Positions 1 through 6,886 of a DNA stretch of 18,664 nucleotides are shown here, piece by piece. Position numbers and translations under genes: made by a program. The DNA comes from JBGOUV01 sp041477815 (GTDB lineage Bacteria; Acidobacteriota; Terriglobia; Bryobacterales; JACQDG01). The stretch lies in assembly GCA_041477815.1 (NCBI GenBank), contig JBGOUV010000090.1, positions 1-18,664 on the forward strand, in the 5' to 3' direction. Every line of letters begins with the position of its first letter. Within the stretch, counting starts at the first letter, position 1. The notes under the pieces were generated by a model, which did not search any database, had not been told where the DNA came from, and saw only the letters and a list, made by a program, of their open reading frames with translations.

Positions 1-2091
1 ATGGCCGCCAACCAGTTGATCCACGAGACCAGCCCGTACCTGCTCCAGCACGCCCACAACCCGGTGAGCTGGTACCCCTGGGGTCCGGAGGCGCTGGAGC
101 GGGCCCGCCGCGAGGACAAGCCCATTTTCCTCAGCATCGGGTACGCCGCCTGCCACTGGTGTCACGTCATGGAGCACGAGAGCTTCGAGAACGACGACGT
201 GGCCGGACTGCTGAACCTCCACTTCATCGCCATTAAGGTGGACCGCGAGGAGCGCCCGGATCTTGATGAGATCTACATGACTGCTACCATGCTCTACACC
301 GGCGGTCACGGCGGCTGGCCCATGAGCGTGTGGCTTACTCCCTCGCTGAAGCCCATCTACGCCGGCACCTATTTCCCTCCCGACGGCGCCTACGGCCGTC
401 CCGGCTTCAAGTCGATCCTGGGCGCCATCGCGCAGGCCTGGAAGGACCGCCGGCCCGAGCTCGAGACCCAGGCCCAGCAAATCGTCGAATCCATCGCCGC
501 CATGCAGACAGTATCCAAGTCCGACATACTCGGACCGGACCGCCTGGCCCACCTCGCCCGCCGCATCGCCGAGGGCTACGATTTCGACCTGGGCGGCCTG
601 CCCTCGGGCGGCGGCAACAAGTTTCCCCCCAGCATGTCCATGGACCTGCTCCTGCGCCAGCACCGCCAGAACGGCGACCACTTGTTGCTGAGCGCGGTCG
701 AGGTGACGCTCGAGCGCATGGCCCACGGCGGCATCTACGATCACCTCGGCGGCGGCATCCACCGTTACGCCACTGACGCTCGCTGGCTGGTCCCCCACTT
801 CGAAAAGATGCTCTACGACCAGGCCCTGGTGAGCTCTATCTACCTGGACGGCTACCAGGTCACCGGCCGCCAGCTCTTCGCCGACCGCGCCCGCGGCATC
901 CTCGACTACGTCCTCCGCGACCTCCAGAGCCCCGAGGGCGGCTTCTACTCGAGCGAGGACGCCGACAGCGAGGGCCTGGAGGGCAAGTTCTACATCTGGA
1001 CGCAAGGCGAAGTGCAGGAGATTCTCGGCGCCGAGGACGCGCCGTTCTTTGCCTCCCACTACGACATTAGCGAGTGGGGCAACTGGCAGCATCCCGGCGA
1101 CGAGCACGTCCCCCACGGGCCGAAGAACATCCTGCAGGTGGTGCGTCCGGTCGAGACCATCGCCAGGCTGGAAGGCCTCGACCCGGGCGGCCTCGAAGCC
1201 CGCTTCGTCGAGATGCGCCGCCGGATGCTGGCGGCCCGCTCGAAGCGCGTCCGTCCGGGACTCGACGACAAGATCCTCTGCGGCTGGAACGGCCTGGTCA
1301 TCACCGCCCTGGCCAAGGCCGCGGCGGTGCTCGACCAGGAGCGCTACGCCGCCGCCGGCCGCCGCGCCGCCGAGTTCATCCTGGGCACCATGCAGCAGAA
1401 CGGCCGCCTGCTCGCCACCTGGGGCAAGGGCCGCGCCCGTCACAACGCGTATCTGACCGACTACGCCTTCCTGATCGAAGGCCTGCTCCGGCTTTACGAG
1501 TACGATGGAGACTGGCGCTGGGCCCTGGATGAAGCCACCCGCCTCACCGACACCGCCATCGAATACTTCTGGGACGCCGCAGCCGGCGGCTTCTTCTTCA
1601 CCGCCTCCGACCACGAGGCCCTCATCCATCGCACCAAAGTCTCAACCGACAGCGCCATCCCATCGGGCAACTCGGTGATGCTCCACAACCTCCAGCGACT
1701 GGCCATCCTGCTCAACCGCCCGGACCTCCGCGACAAGGCCGCCGAAATTATGAGCGTCTTCGGCGCCGCCGTCGAGCAGCACCCCTTCGCCTACGACCGC
1801 CTGCTGGCCGGCATCGACTCCTGGCATGACGGCTTCGCCGAGATCGTCATCCTCGGACCCGCCGCCGACCCCGGCACCCGCGCGCTGGTCCGAACCGTCT
1901 ATCGCGGCTACCTGCCCAACAAGATCGTGGTCCGGGTCGAGTCTTCGGATCAGCGGCTGCCCCTGCTCGCCGGCCGCACGCTGGTGGACGGCCGTCCGAC
2001 GGCGTACGTCTGCCGCAACTACGCCTGCCAGGAGCCGGTAACCTCGCCCGGCGAGTTGGCCGCGCAGCTTGGATTCGCCTCAGCGGCCTGA
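1..2091 (+). CDS. Thioredoxin-domain protein, DUF255/YyaL (SSP411-like) family
   Basis: The 696-aa product matches the family of conserved proteins made of an N-terminal thioredoxin-like (DsbH/DUF255) domain followed by a long alpha/alpha-barrel domain like those of N-acylglucosamine 2-epimerases and six-hairpin glycosidases. The N-terminus (NQLIHETSPYLLQHAHNPV) is the family's usual start, so the ATG at base 1 is probably the real start even though no upstream sequence is visible. The redox-type motif is CHWC at residues 51-54 in GYAACHWCHVM, followed by ERPDLDEIYM and GGWPMSVWLTP. Length is close to the usual 650-700 aa. There is no signal peptide, so it is probably cytosolic. The biochemical function of the family is poorly established; a thiol-redox or sugar-related role is inference. 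The last about 175 bp occur again, degraded, at 2688-2842, which marks this 3' end as a recombination junction. Confidence 0.93.
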   Translation: MAANQLIHETSPYLLQHAHNPVSWYPWGPEALERARREDKPIFLSIGYAACHWCHVMEHESFENDDVAGLLNLHFIAIKVDREERPDLDEIYMTATMLYTGGHGGWPMSVWLTPSLKPIYAGTYFPPDGAYGRPGFKSILGAIAQAWKDRRPELETQAQQIVESIAAMQTVSKSDILGPDRLAHLARRIAEGYDFDLGGLPSGGGNKFPPSMSMDLLLRQHRQNGDHLLLSAVEVTLERMAHGGIYDHLGGGIHRYATDARWLVPHFEKMLYDQALVSSIYLDGYQVTGRQLFADRARGILDYVLRDLQSPEGGFYSSEDADSEGLEGKFYIWTQGEVQEILGAEDAPFFASHYDISEWGNWQHPGDEHVPHGPKNILQVVRPVETIARLEGLDPGGLEARFVEMRRRMLAARSKRVRPGLDDKILCGWNGLVITALAKAAAVLDQERYAAAGRRAAEFILGTMQQNGRLLATWGKGRARHNAYLTDYAFLIEGLLRLYEYDGDWRWALDEATRLTDTAIEYFWDAAAGGFFFTASDHEALIHRTKVSTDSAIPSGNSVMLHNLQRLAILLNRPDLRDKAAEIMSVFGAAVEQHPFAYDRLLAGIDSWHDGFAEIVILGPAADPGTRALVRTVYRGYLPNKIVVRVESSDQRLPLLAGRTLVDGRPTAYVCRNYACQEPVTSPGELAAQLGFASAA
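1903..2077 (+). repeat. Direct repeat copy 1: 3' end of the DUF255 gene
   Basis: This intact, in-frame copy encodes the C-terminus from RGYLPNK to QLGF. It is repeated in the same orientation at 2688-2842. The final 92 bases (1986-2077) match 2751-2842 with one mismatch (T2026 versus C2791). The first about 35 bases are similar with three mismatches, and the middle is divergent and 20 bp longer in this copy. Confidence 0.9.
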
Positions 2092-2109
2092 TCTACTTCC
2101 GAAAAGTGT

Positions 2110-2429
2110 GTGAACTGGACTGACACTATTCGACGGTGTTTCGATACGGAGCACGTTCTGTATTCCACTCACGCCAGACGTGAAATGCGTGACGAGGAGT
2201 ACGGCACGATCAGCGACCAGGAGGTTGGCGAGGCGATGAGTCGGGGAGAAGTTGTGCCAGCGTATCCGGACGACCGGCCGCACCCGAGCGTATTGATGGT
2301 CGGCTTGACCGCCGAGAATCGCCCCTTGTAGTTTGCGCGTATGATAAAGAAGGTGATCAAATCGTGGTGGTTACAGTTTACGAGCCTGACCCGAACCGGT
2401 GGGACGACTACCGCAGGAGAAAGCTATGA
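2110..2429 (+). pseudogene. DUF4258 toxin-like gene, frameshifted
   Basis: The 5' part (GTG at 2110) reads 73 aa to a TAG at 2329-2331 and contains the DUF4258 signature: STHARREM, then ISDQEVGEAMSRGEVVPAYPDDRPHP, then VLMVGLTAENRPL. The remaining family C-terminus (VCAYDKEGDQIVVVTVYEPDP, then RWDDYRRRKL) continues in the -1 frame from 2331 to the TGA at 2427-2429. Restoring one frame gives about 105 aa, the normal family length. DUF4258 proteins are small, RelE/MqsR-like in character and often paired with YgiT-type zinc-finger proteins, as here; the restored stop overlaps the next gene's start as ATGA. The break lies near GCCCCTTGTAG (2321-2331). It could be a true inactivating mutation, a sequencing error, or less likely a -1 slip at CCCC. 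No strong ribosome site precedes 2110, so the start is uncertain. Confidence 0.8.
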
Positions 2430-2656
2430 AATGCGTCGTCTGTCACGGAGAGCAGATCCAGATGTCCGACGTTCGAGAGGAGCTAAAGATCGCCAACGAC
2501 ATTGTCTATGTGCCGGTCAAGGTTCCCGTCTGCCAAACCTGCGGGGAGCGGTATTATGACCGTCGCACCGTCCGATTGCTGGAGGAAATCGAGCTCCAGG
2601 CCAGGCAGGGGCGGTCTGAGCTAGAAGAGGTAGGTAAGGTTTTCCTGCATAAGTGA
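2426..2656 (+). CDS. YgiT-type zinc-finger protein, putative antitoxin
   Basis: The 76-aa product carries two CxxC knuckles, C3/C6 (MKCVVCHGE) and C36/C39 (VCQTCGERYY), the zinc-binding layout of the MqsA/YgiT N-terminal domain. It ends with a short helical tail (LLEEIELQARQG, then EEVGKVFLHK) and lacks the full helix-turn-helix domain of MqsA. An in-frame start at 2399 exists, but the ATG at 2426 is preferred because it begins exactly at the conserved MKC and overlaps the stop of the preceding DUF4258 frame by ATGA, which suggests translational coupling. Known families support a toxin-antitoxin pairing; whether this one still neutralises an active toxin is doubtful because its partner is frameshifted. 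It lies inside the segment bracketed by the duplicated end of the DUF255 gene. Confidence 0.85.
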   Translation: MKCVVCHGEQIQMSDVREELKIANDIVYVPVKVPVCQTCGERYYDRRTVRLLEEIELQARQGRSELEEVGKVFLHK

Positions 2657-2687
2657 CCTCGCCCCACCGCCGATTCATGGGTTCCGC

Positions 2688-2842
2688 CGCGGCTACCTGC
2701 CCAACAAGCTTGTGGTCCGGGCCGAGGCAGCGGACCCGGCTACTCCTGAGGGACGGCCGTCCGACGGCGTACGTCTGCCGCAACTACGCCCGCCAGGAGC
2801 CGGTAACCTCGCCCGGCGAGTTGGCCGCGCAGCTTGGATTCG
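2688..2842 (+). pseudogene. Degenerate second copy of the 3' end of the DUF255 gene
   Basis: This stretch is a remnant of the last about 58 codons of the gene at 1-2091. It opens in one frame as RGYLPNKLVVRAEAAD and resumes in another as DGRPTAYVCRNYARQEPVTS, because it is 20 bp shorter in the middle than copy 1; it also lacks any gene start. Bases 2751-2842 are 91/92 identical to 1986-2077, whereas the upstream part is diverged. The 5' edge is near 2688, about 30 bp after the zinc-finger gene, and the 3' edge is at 2842 where copy 1 also loses similarity. It is not expressed as a protein in any recognisable form. It may be the original 3' end, left behind when the TA-like module arrived with a replacement end. 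Confidence 0.85.
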
Positions 2843-2858
2843 GCTCCCAGGATACCCC

Positions 2859-2886
2859 TTGCCCCCCGGCCGAAGTATAGTAAAAT
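2859..2886 (+). promoter_or_regulatory. Candidate promoter of the sulfurtransferase operon
   Basis: A TAAAAT hexamer (2881-2886), inside the AT-rich run TATAGTAAAATG, lies 16 bp after a TTGCCC hexamer (2859-2864). Transcription would begin near 2893, about 25 bases before the ATG at 2918, leaving room for the AGCGAGGA ribosome site. The AT-rich patch stands out in GC-rich surroundings. Promoter rules for this phylum are inferred. Confidence 0.4.
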
Positions 2887-2917
2887 GAGAATCTTACTCC
2901 CTTTCAGCGAGGAAACT

Positions 2918-3778
2918 ATGGCCGACTATGCACATCCGGAAGTACTGGTTTCGACCGACTACGTGGCTCAGAACCTGAACAGCCCGGCGGTTCGGATCAT
3001 TGAGGTGGACGTCGACACCAAGGCGTACGACGAGGGGCACGTGCCCGGCTCGATCGGGTGGGCGTGGAATACCCAGTTGTGCGACACGGTGCGGCGGGAC
3101 ATCATCCCCAAGCCGGCTTTCGAGGCGCTGATGGCCGCCTCCGGCATCAGCAATATCACCACGGTCGTGCTCTACGGGGACAACAACAATTGGTTTGCCG
3201 CCTGGGCGCTGTGGCAGCTCAAGATCTACGGGCACAAGGACGCGCGAATCATGAACGGCGGCCGCAAGAAGTGGCTGGCCGAGGGCCGCGAGCTGGCCAA
3301 GGACGTGCCGGCCGTGACGACCGTGGGCTACACGGCGAAGGAACCGGATTTCTCGATCCGCGCGTACCTGCCGGCGGTGCAGCAGGCCATGGCGTCGGGA
3401 AGCGCCGAGATGGTGGACGTGCGGAGCCCGCAGGAGTTCACCGGAGAGATTCTGTCGCCGCCGGGATTGCCGGAGACCTGCCAGCGGGGCGGTCACATTC
3501 CGGGAGCGCGGAACATCCCGTGGGCCCAGGCCTGCAACGAGGATGGCACCTTCAAGACCGCCGGCCAGCTCCACGAGCTCTACGCCAAGGCCGGGATCAC
3601 CGGGACCAAACCGGTCATCGCCTACTGCCGGATCGGAGAACGGTCCAGCCACTCCTGGTTCGTATTGAAGTACCTGATGGGGCTCCAGAATGTGACCAAT
3701 TACGACGGGTCGTGGACGGAGTGGGGCAACCTGGTGGGCGCGCCGGTGGAGAGAGGCGCGGCGGCCGCGAGCGCCTAA
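2918..3778 (+). CDS. Thiosulfate/3-mercaptopyruvate sulfurtransferase (tandem rhodanese)
   Basis: The 286-aa protein has two rhodanese domains. The N-terminal one (about residues 8-125) is structural: its active-site position reads LYGDNNNWF, with Asp where Cys would be. The C-terminal domain (about 145-278) has the catalytic loop CRIGERSSHSW with Cys237. The CRIGERS loop is typical of thiosulfate sulfurtransferases of the CysA2/SseA type. The enzyme moves a sulfane sulfur from thiosulfate (or mercaptopyruvate) to cyanide or a thiol acceptor via a cysteine persulfide. There is no signal peptide, so it is cytosolic. The ATG at 2918 follows AGCGAGGA at good spacing and starts the family's usual N-terminus (MADYAHPEVLVSTDYVA); an in-frame ATG at 2885 would add 11 poorly conserved residues. 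It is followed after 10 bp by a small gene in the same operon. Exact donor preference is not determinable here. Confidence 0.92.
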   Translation: MADYAHPEVLVSTDYVAQNLNSPAVRIIEVDVDTKAYDEGHVPGSIGWAWNTQLCDTVRRDIIPKPAFEALMAASGISNITTVVLYGDNNNWFAAWALWQLKIYGHKDARIMNGGRKKWLAEGRELAKDVPAVTTVGYTAKEPDFSIRAYLPAVQQAMASGSAEMVDVRSPQEFTGEILSPPGLPETCQRGGHIPGARNIPWAQACNEDGTFKTAGQLHELYAKAGITGTKPVIAYCRIGERSSHSWFVLKYLMGLQNVTNYDGSWTEWGNLVGAPVERGAAAASA

Positions 3779-3788
3779 AGGAGGCAGG

Positions 3789-4010
3789 ATGAAAGCCGAG
3801 GAGTATTCTACACGCGAGGTCGAATTGGCCGGGTGGAAAGCCCGGGTGACCTCGTACAAGCTCGGGGATACCTACCACTGTTCGGTGGATAACGTGTCCC
3901 CGGGCGCGGTAGTGGCCCGGACCGAGGGGAAGACCCGGGAAGAGGCCGAGAATGCGGCGGTCGAGAAGGCCACCCGGTACCTCGAACAGACCCGCAAGGT
4001 ATCAATCTGA
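3789..4010 (+). CDS. Small conserved-looking protein of unknown function (73 aa)
   Basis: A near-ideal ribosome site (AAAGGAGG, 3777-3784, overlapping the sulfurtransferase stop) sits just before the ATG, so translation is well supported. The 73-aa product (starting MKAEEYSTREVELAGWKARV) is soluble and shows alternating beta-like segments (WKARVTSYKLGDTYHCSVDN) followed by an amphipathic helix (REEAENAAVEKATRYLEQTR). It has a single Cys and no known catalytic motif. The beta-plus-helix layout and 'TREEAENAAVEKA' ending resemble small domains that pack against partners, but no function can be assigned. It is transcribed with the sulfurtransferase, so a role with that enzyme is a reasonable guess. 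Its last 9 bases overlap the end of the convergent dehydrogenase gene. Confidence 0.75.
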   Translation: MKAEEYSTREVELAGWKARVTSYKLGDTYHCSVDNVSPGAVVARTEGKTREEAENAAVEKATRYLEQTRKVSI

Positions 4011-5039
4011 CCGGATGACGGCCTTTCCTACGCCGTCCTCATAATTCTCCAGAAGCTGGAAGGCGGAGGCGATGGCTTGGAGGGGCTTGGTGTGGGTCAC
4101 CAGGTCGCCGAAGGGGAGGCGCGCGTCCGCCAGCAGGTGGAGGGCGGTGGCGGTGTTGTGGTTCTGGCGGCGGACGTTGTAGAGAGCCAGTTCCTTGCGG
4201 CGCATGTGGTGGAACTCCAGGTCGACGGTGACGCCGGCGGGGATGCCGATGAGGACCACGCGGCCGGCGTGGCGGGCCACGCGTAGACACTGATTGATGG
4301 CCGCGGGGCTGCCGGCGGCCTCGAAGGCGGCGTCGACGCCGCGGCCGCGGGTGTCGGCCAGAATAGCCTGGACCGGATCGGCCTGGGAGAAGTCGATAAC
4401 GCCGTCGGCGCCGCAGCGGCGGGCCAGGTCGAGGCGGGCGGGCATGCGGTCGACCGCGTAGATACGCCCGGCGCCGGAGAGACGGGCCACGGCGATGGTC
4501 AGCAGGCCAATGGGACCGGCTCCGAAGACGGCCGCCGATTCACCGGGGCGGAGCGCGGCCCACTGGGCGGCGTGGAGCGCGACGGCCAGGGGCTCGTACA
4601 GGGTGGCCGTGGCGAAAGAAATTTGGGGCGGCAGCGGCAGGACGTTTTCGGCGGGCAGGTTGACGAGCTCGCGGAAGAAGCCGGGGTCTTCCGGTTGGGA
4701 GAGAAAACGAATGCGCTCGCAGACATTGTGATGCCCGGAGCGGCAGAACTCGCAGCGGCCGCAGTAGATCGCGGGCTCCAGAGCGGCGCGCTGGCCGGGG
4801 ACAAAGCCGCTGACGCCGGGACCCGCGCGCAGGACGCGGCCGGCCGGCTCATGGCCCAGGACCATGGGGTAGCGGCAAGGGGTATCGCCGATGGAGCCTT
4901 CTAAGTAGTTGTGGAGATCGGATCCGCAAATGCCGCAGGCCTCCACGCGGACCTGAACCTCGCCGGGGGCGGGGTCGGGGGGAGGAGGAACGTCGATGAC
5001 GCGAAGGTCGCGGACGCCGAGCAGTTGGGCAGCGAGCAT
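4002..5039 (-). CDS. Zinc-dependent medium-chain dehydrogenase (sorbitol/threonine DH-like)
   Basis: The 345-aa protein is a complete medium-chain alcohol/polyol dehydrogenase. Catalytic zinc ligands are Cys38 (CGICGSD), His63-Glu64 (GHEPAG) and Glu149 (YEPLAVALH). The structural zinc site is Cys93, Cys96, Cys99, Cys107 (CGRCEFCRSGHHNVC). The Rossmann motif is GAGPIG at 173-178 with Asp197 at the end of the second strand, favouring NAD over NADP. It would oxidise a secondary alcohol or polyol to a ketone in the cytosol; the specific substrate (sorbitol, threonine, butanediol or another) cannot be read from sequence. The start ATG at 5039 fits the family N-terminus but has no Shine-Dalgarno; a TAAACT hexamer lies 6 nt upstream (5046-5051), suggesting a leaderless transcript. 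Its stop overlaps the 73-aa gene by 9 bp. Confidence 0.92.
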   Translation of the reverse strand: MLAAQLLGVRDLRVIDVPPPPDPAPGEVQVRVEACGICGSDLHNYLEGSIGDTPCRYPMVLGHEPAGRVLRAGPGVSGFVPGQRAALEPAIYCGRCEFCRSGHHNVCERIRFLSQPEDPGFFRELVNLPAENVLPLPPQISFATATLYEPLAVALHAAQWAALRPGESAAVFGAGPIGLLTIAVARLSGAGRIYAVDRMPARLDLARRCGADGVIDFSQADPVQAILADTRGRGVDAAFEAAGSPAAINQCLRVARHAGRVVLIGIPAGVTVDLEFHHMRRKELALYNVRRQNHNTATALHLLADARLPFGDLVTHTKPLQAIASAFQLLENYEDGVGKAVIRSD

Positions 5040-5544
5040 AGGTTGAGTTTAGCCGGTATCAGCCCGGTGGCGGGTAGGGGGCAGTTTCCGGCGGTCCGGC
5101 CCGTCACCGACCCTCCGAAATCGCGTCTTGCGGCCCCATCGACAATGAGCCGCTGGCGCCCGGATGGTGGACGGCTGCGGGCGTGGAAACAGCGGGGCGA
5201 GGCGCCGCGCGGGCGACGCCGCTGCGGATTTGCGGCGGATTGCCTGGATAGAGATCAGCACTATCTAACAAAGCCTTGCAGGCGGAACGACGCGGAAAAC
5301 AAAGCCCCTGAACGCCCGAATCGTTAGTAAAAAGTGGCGCGGCGGCCACCGGGATCAGTCTTGGCGTGGAGGATCGCCCCAGCCAAGCAGGCGTAGTCGG
5401 AGGACCATACTCCCCATCTGCCGGGCTGAGCCAAGGCCGGCCAATGGAGGCCACGGATGCAATTGGGGCTTGTGCCGAAAGCTGCTGAAGAGTATCATCC
5501 AGGAGTATCATCTATGCACCATGTCCCTGACTCAGCGAGGGATC
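5040..5544. other. Long region without a supported gene, upstream of the TIGR03437-type gene
   Basis: Open frames here are out of character (Arg/Pro/Ala-rich shadows) and none has a convincing start. The left edge carries the likely leaderless promoter of the minus-strand dehydrogenase (AGTTTA, 5046-5051). The middle is featureless to the eye. A hairpin lies at 5360-5387, with CTTGGC pairing GCCAAG plus TGG/CCA inside. A direct repeat GAGTATCATC occurs at 5490-5499 and 5503-5512. No match to the conserved cores of cobalamin, TPP or c-di-GMP riboswitches was recognised. It probably holds promoter and leader of the downstream exported protein. Confidence 0.5.
5490..5512. repeat. 10-bp direct repeat with 13-bp period
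   Basis: GAGTATCATC occurs at 5490-5499 and again at 5503-5512, separated by CAG. It lies 32 bases before the preferred ATG (5545) of the exported TIGR03437-type protein, so it could be a regulator site or leader element. The 13-bp spacing is not a full helical turn, so operator function is uncertain. Confidence 0.4.
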
Positions 5545-6798
5545 ATGCCTTCCCAGATTATCAGGATCTCGAAACACTACCAGATCTGGATTTTGTCCGG
5601 CCTCCAACATGTGCTTTTTGCCATTCTCATGAGCTTCACCTGGGGTGCTCTAGCGCCGACCGCCGCCGCCCAGGCGCCGACTCTCCAGGGAGGGCGGCTT
5701 ACCTCCGGCGTGCCCGTCAGGTTCACCTTGGGGCCGGTATCCGAAACCACGTTGTTTGGCAACTGGTCGATCAGTGTGCCCGCCGGAGCGGCCCTGTTGA
5801 AAGTGGAGCTGGAGCTAACGACGCCAAATGTGACCCTGGACCTCTACACCTCCCGGGACCCTGTGGGGCTGAGGTTGCTGGGAGGAGGCTTCTCGGAGAT
5901 CTCCACGCGTTGCGGAAACAGCGCCAGACCCTCCTCCGGGTACGCAGCGATCCCCCTCACCCCGCCGACTACCTCCTGCGCGTTCCCCGGCGATTGGTAC
6001 CTGGCGGTTATCGTGTACACCAGGGCGGTGGCGGCGAATGTGACGGTCACGGCGACGGTCGACCCCGTACCCCCGGTAACGAGCGTGTCGGCGGCGACTT
6101 TCGTGAGGGGTTCGGCCCTGGCTGCGGAGGCCATCGCCAGCGCCTTCGGCCAGGGCCTGGCGGGGAGCACCGAAGCCGCCTCCGTGCTGCCGCTTCCGAC
6201 CTCCTTGGCGGGAACCGCCGTCAAGGTGAAGGACAGCGCGGGAGTCGAGCGGCTGGCGCCGTTGTTCTTCGTCTCCCCGGGTCAGGTGAACTACCTCGTG
6301 CCCGAGGGTACCCGGCTGGGATCTGCAACCATCACCGTGACCAGCCGGGAGCGGGTGGTGGGCGCCGGCTCGTTGCCGATCGACGCCGTGGTCCCGGGGC
6401 TGTTTACGGCTAACGCCAGCGGGCGGGGTGTGGCGGCGGCCCTGGCGTTGCGCGTCAGTGCGGACGGCGCCCAGACCTCTCAGACGGCCTTCCGCTGCGG
6501 CGCCGCGCCGGGCAGTTGCGTTCCGGTCCCTGTCGACCTGGGAGCGGAGAGCGATCAAGTCTTTCTGCAGCTATTCGGGACGGGGATCCGCGGCCGGAGC
6601 AGCGTGTCCGCCGTCCGCGCCACTATCGGAGGCGAGGCCGCCGAGGTGGTGGGAGCCGGCCCGCAGGGGCAATTCGTCGGGCTGGATCAGGTGAATGTGC
6701 GCCTGTCGCGCCGGCTGATCGGGAGAGGAGAAGTCGACGTTGTCCTGACCGTAGACGGCAAGGCGGCCAATACCGTCACCGTGAGCATCGGGGGCTAA
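5545..6798 (+). CDS. Exported protein with TIGR03437-type (Solibacter) C-terminal domain
   Basis: From the ATG at 5545 the product has 417 aa. The frame is open upstream to a TTG at 5470, but 5545 is preceded by AGCGAGGG at good spacing and yields a signal peptide (basic start MPSQIIRISK, hydrophobic core about 14-36, Ala-rich cleavage near APTAAAQA, 37-44). Residues about 50-172 look like a beta-rich PPC-type domain: SGVPVRFTLG, then VELELTTPNVTLDLY, with GDWYLAVIVY closing it. Residues about 180-417 match the domain named from Solibacter usitatus: SAATFVRGSALAAEAIASAF, GTAVKVKDS, LFFVSPGQVNYLVP, VPGLFTANASGRG, QLFGTGIRGR, GLDQVNVRL and a closing TVDGKAANTVTVSI. Such proteins are abundant in Acidobacteria and exported; a surface or adhesion role is inferred, not shown. 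It has no operon partner. Confidence 0.85.
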   Translation: MPSQIIRISKHYQIWILSGLQHVLFAILMSFTWGALAPTAAAQAPTLQGGRLTSGVPVRFTLGPVSETTLFGNWSISVPAGAALLKVELELTTPNVTLDLYTSRDPVGLRLLGGGFSEISTRCGNSARPSSGYAAIPLTPPTTSCAFPGDWYLAVIVYTRAVAANVTVTATVDPVPPVTSVSAATFVRGSALAAEAIASAFGQGLAGSTEAASVLPLPTSLAGTAVKVKDSAGVERLAPLFFVSPGQVNYLVPEGTRLGSATITVTSRERVVGAGSLPIDAVVPGLFTANASGRGVAAALALRVSADGAQTSQTAFRCGAAPGSCVPVPVDLGAESDQVFLQLFGTGIRGRSSVSAVRATIGGEAAEVVGAGPQGQFVGLDQVNVRLSRRLIGRGEVDVVLTVDGKAANTVTVSIGG

Positions 6799-6886
6799 GC
6801 GGCCTTTTCTCCGGATCGACTCGCCGGCCACGAAGCTCCGCGCCATTCCCTCTCGAGCGTGTGGCCGAGGTCGAACAGCACGATTC

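Noticed and set aside
2341..2559. 72-aa frame starting MIKKVIKSWW within the TA-like module
   Set aside because: It overlaps the preserved DUF4258 C-terminus and the zinc-finger gene in another frame and resembles nothing.
2653..2880. 75-aa frame over the second gene-end copy as a new small gene
   Set aside because: Only its second half (DGRPTAYVCRNYARQEP) is protein-like and that derives from the duplicated DUF255 end; the first half is read in the wrong frame.
5104..5511. 135-aa minus-strand frame in the long gap
   Set aside because: Pro/Ala/Ser-rich, no family resemblance, no ribosome site; treated as chance open frame.
6799..6886. Bidirectional terminator in the gap between convergent genes
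   Set aside because: Only a weak GGCCAC/GTGGCC pairing across a long loop is visible and no T-run follows it.
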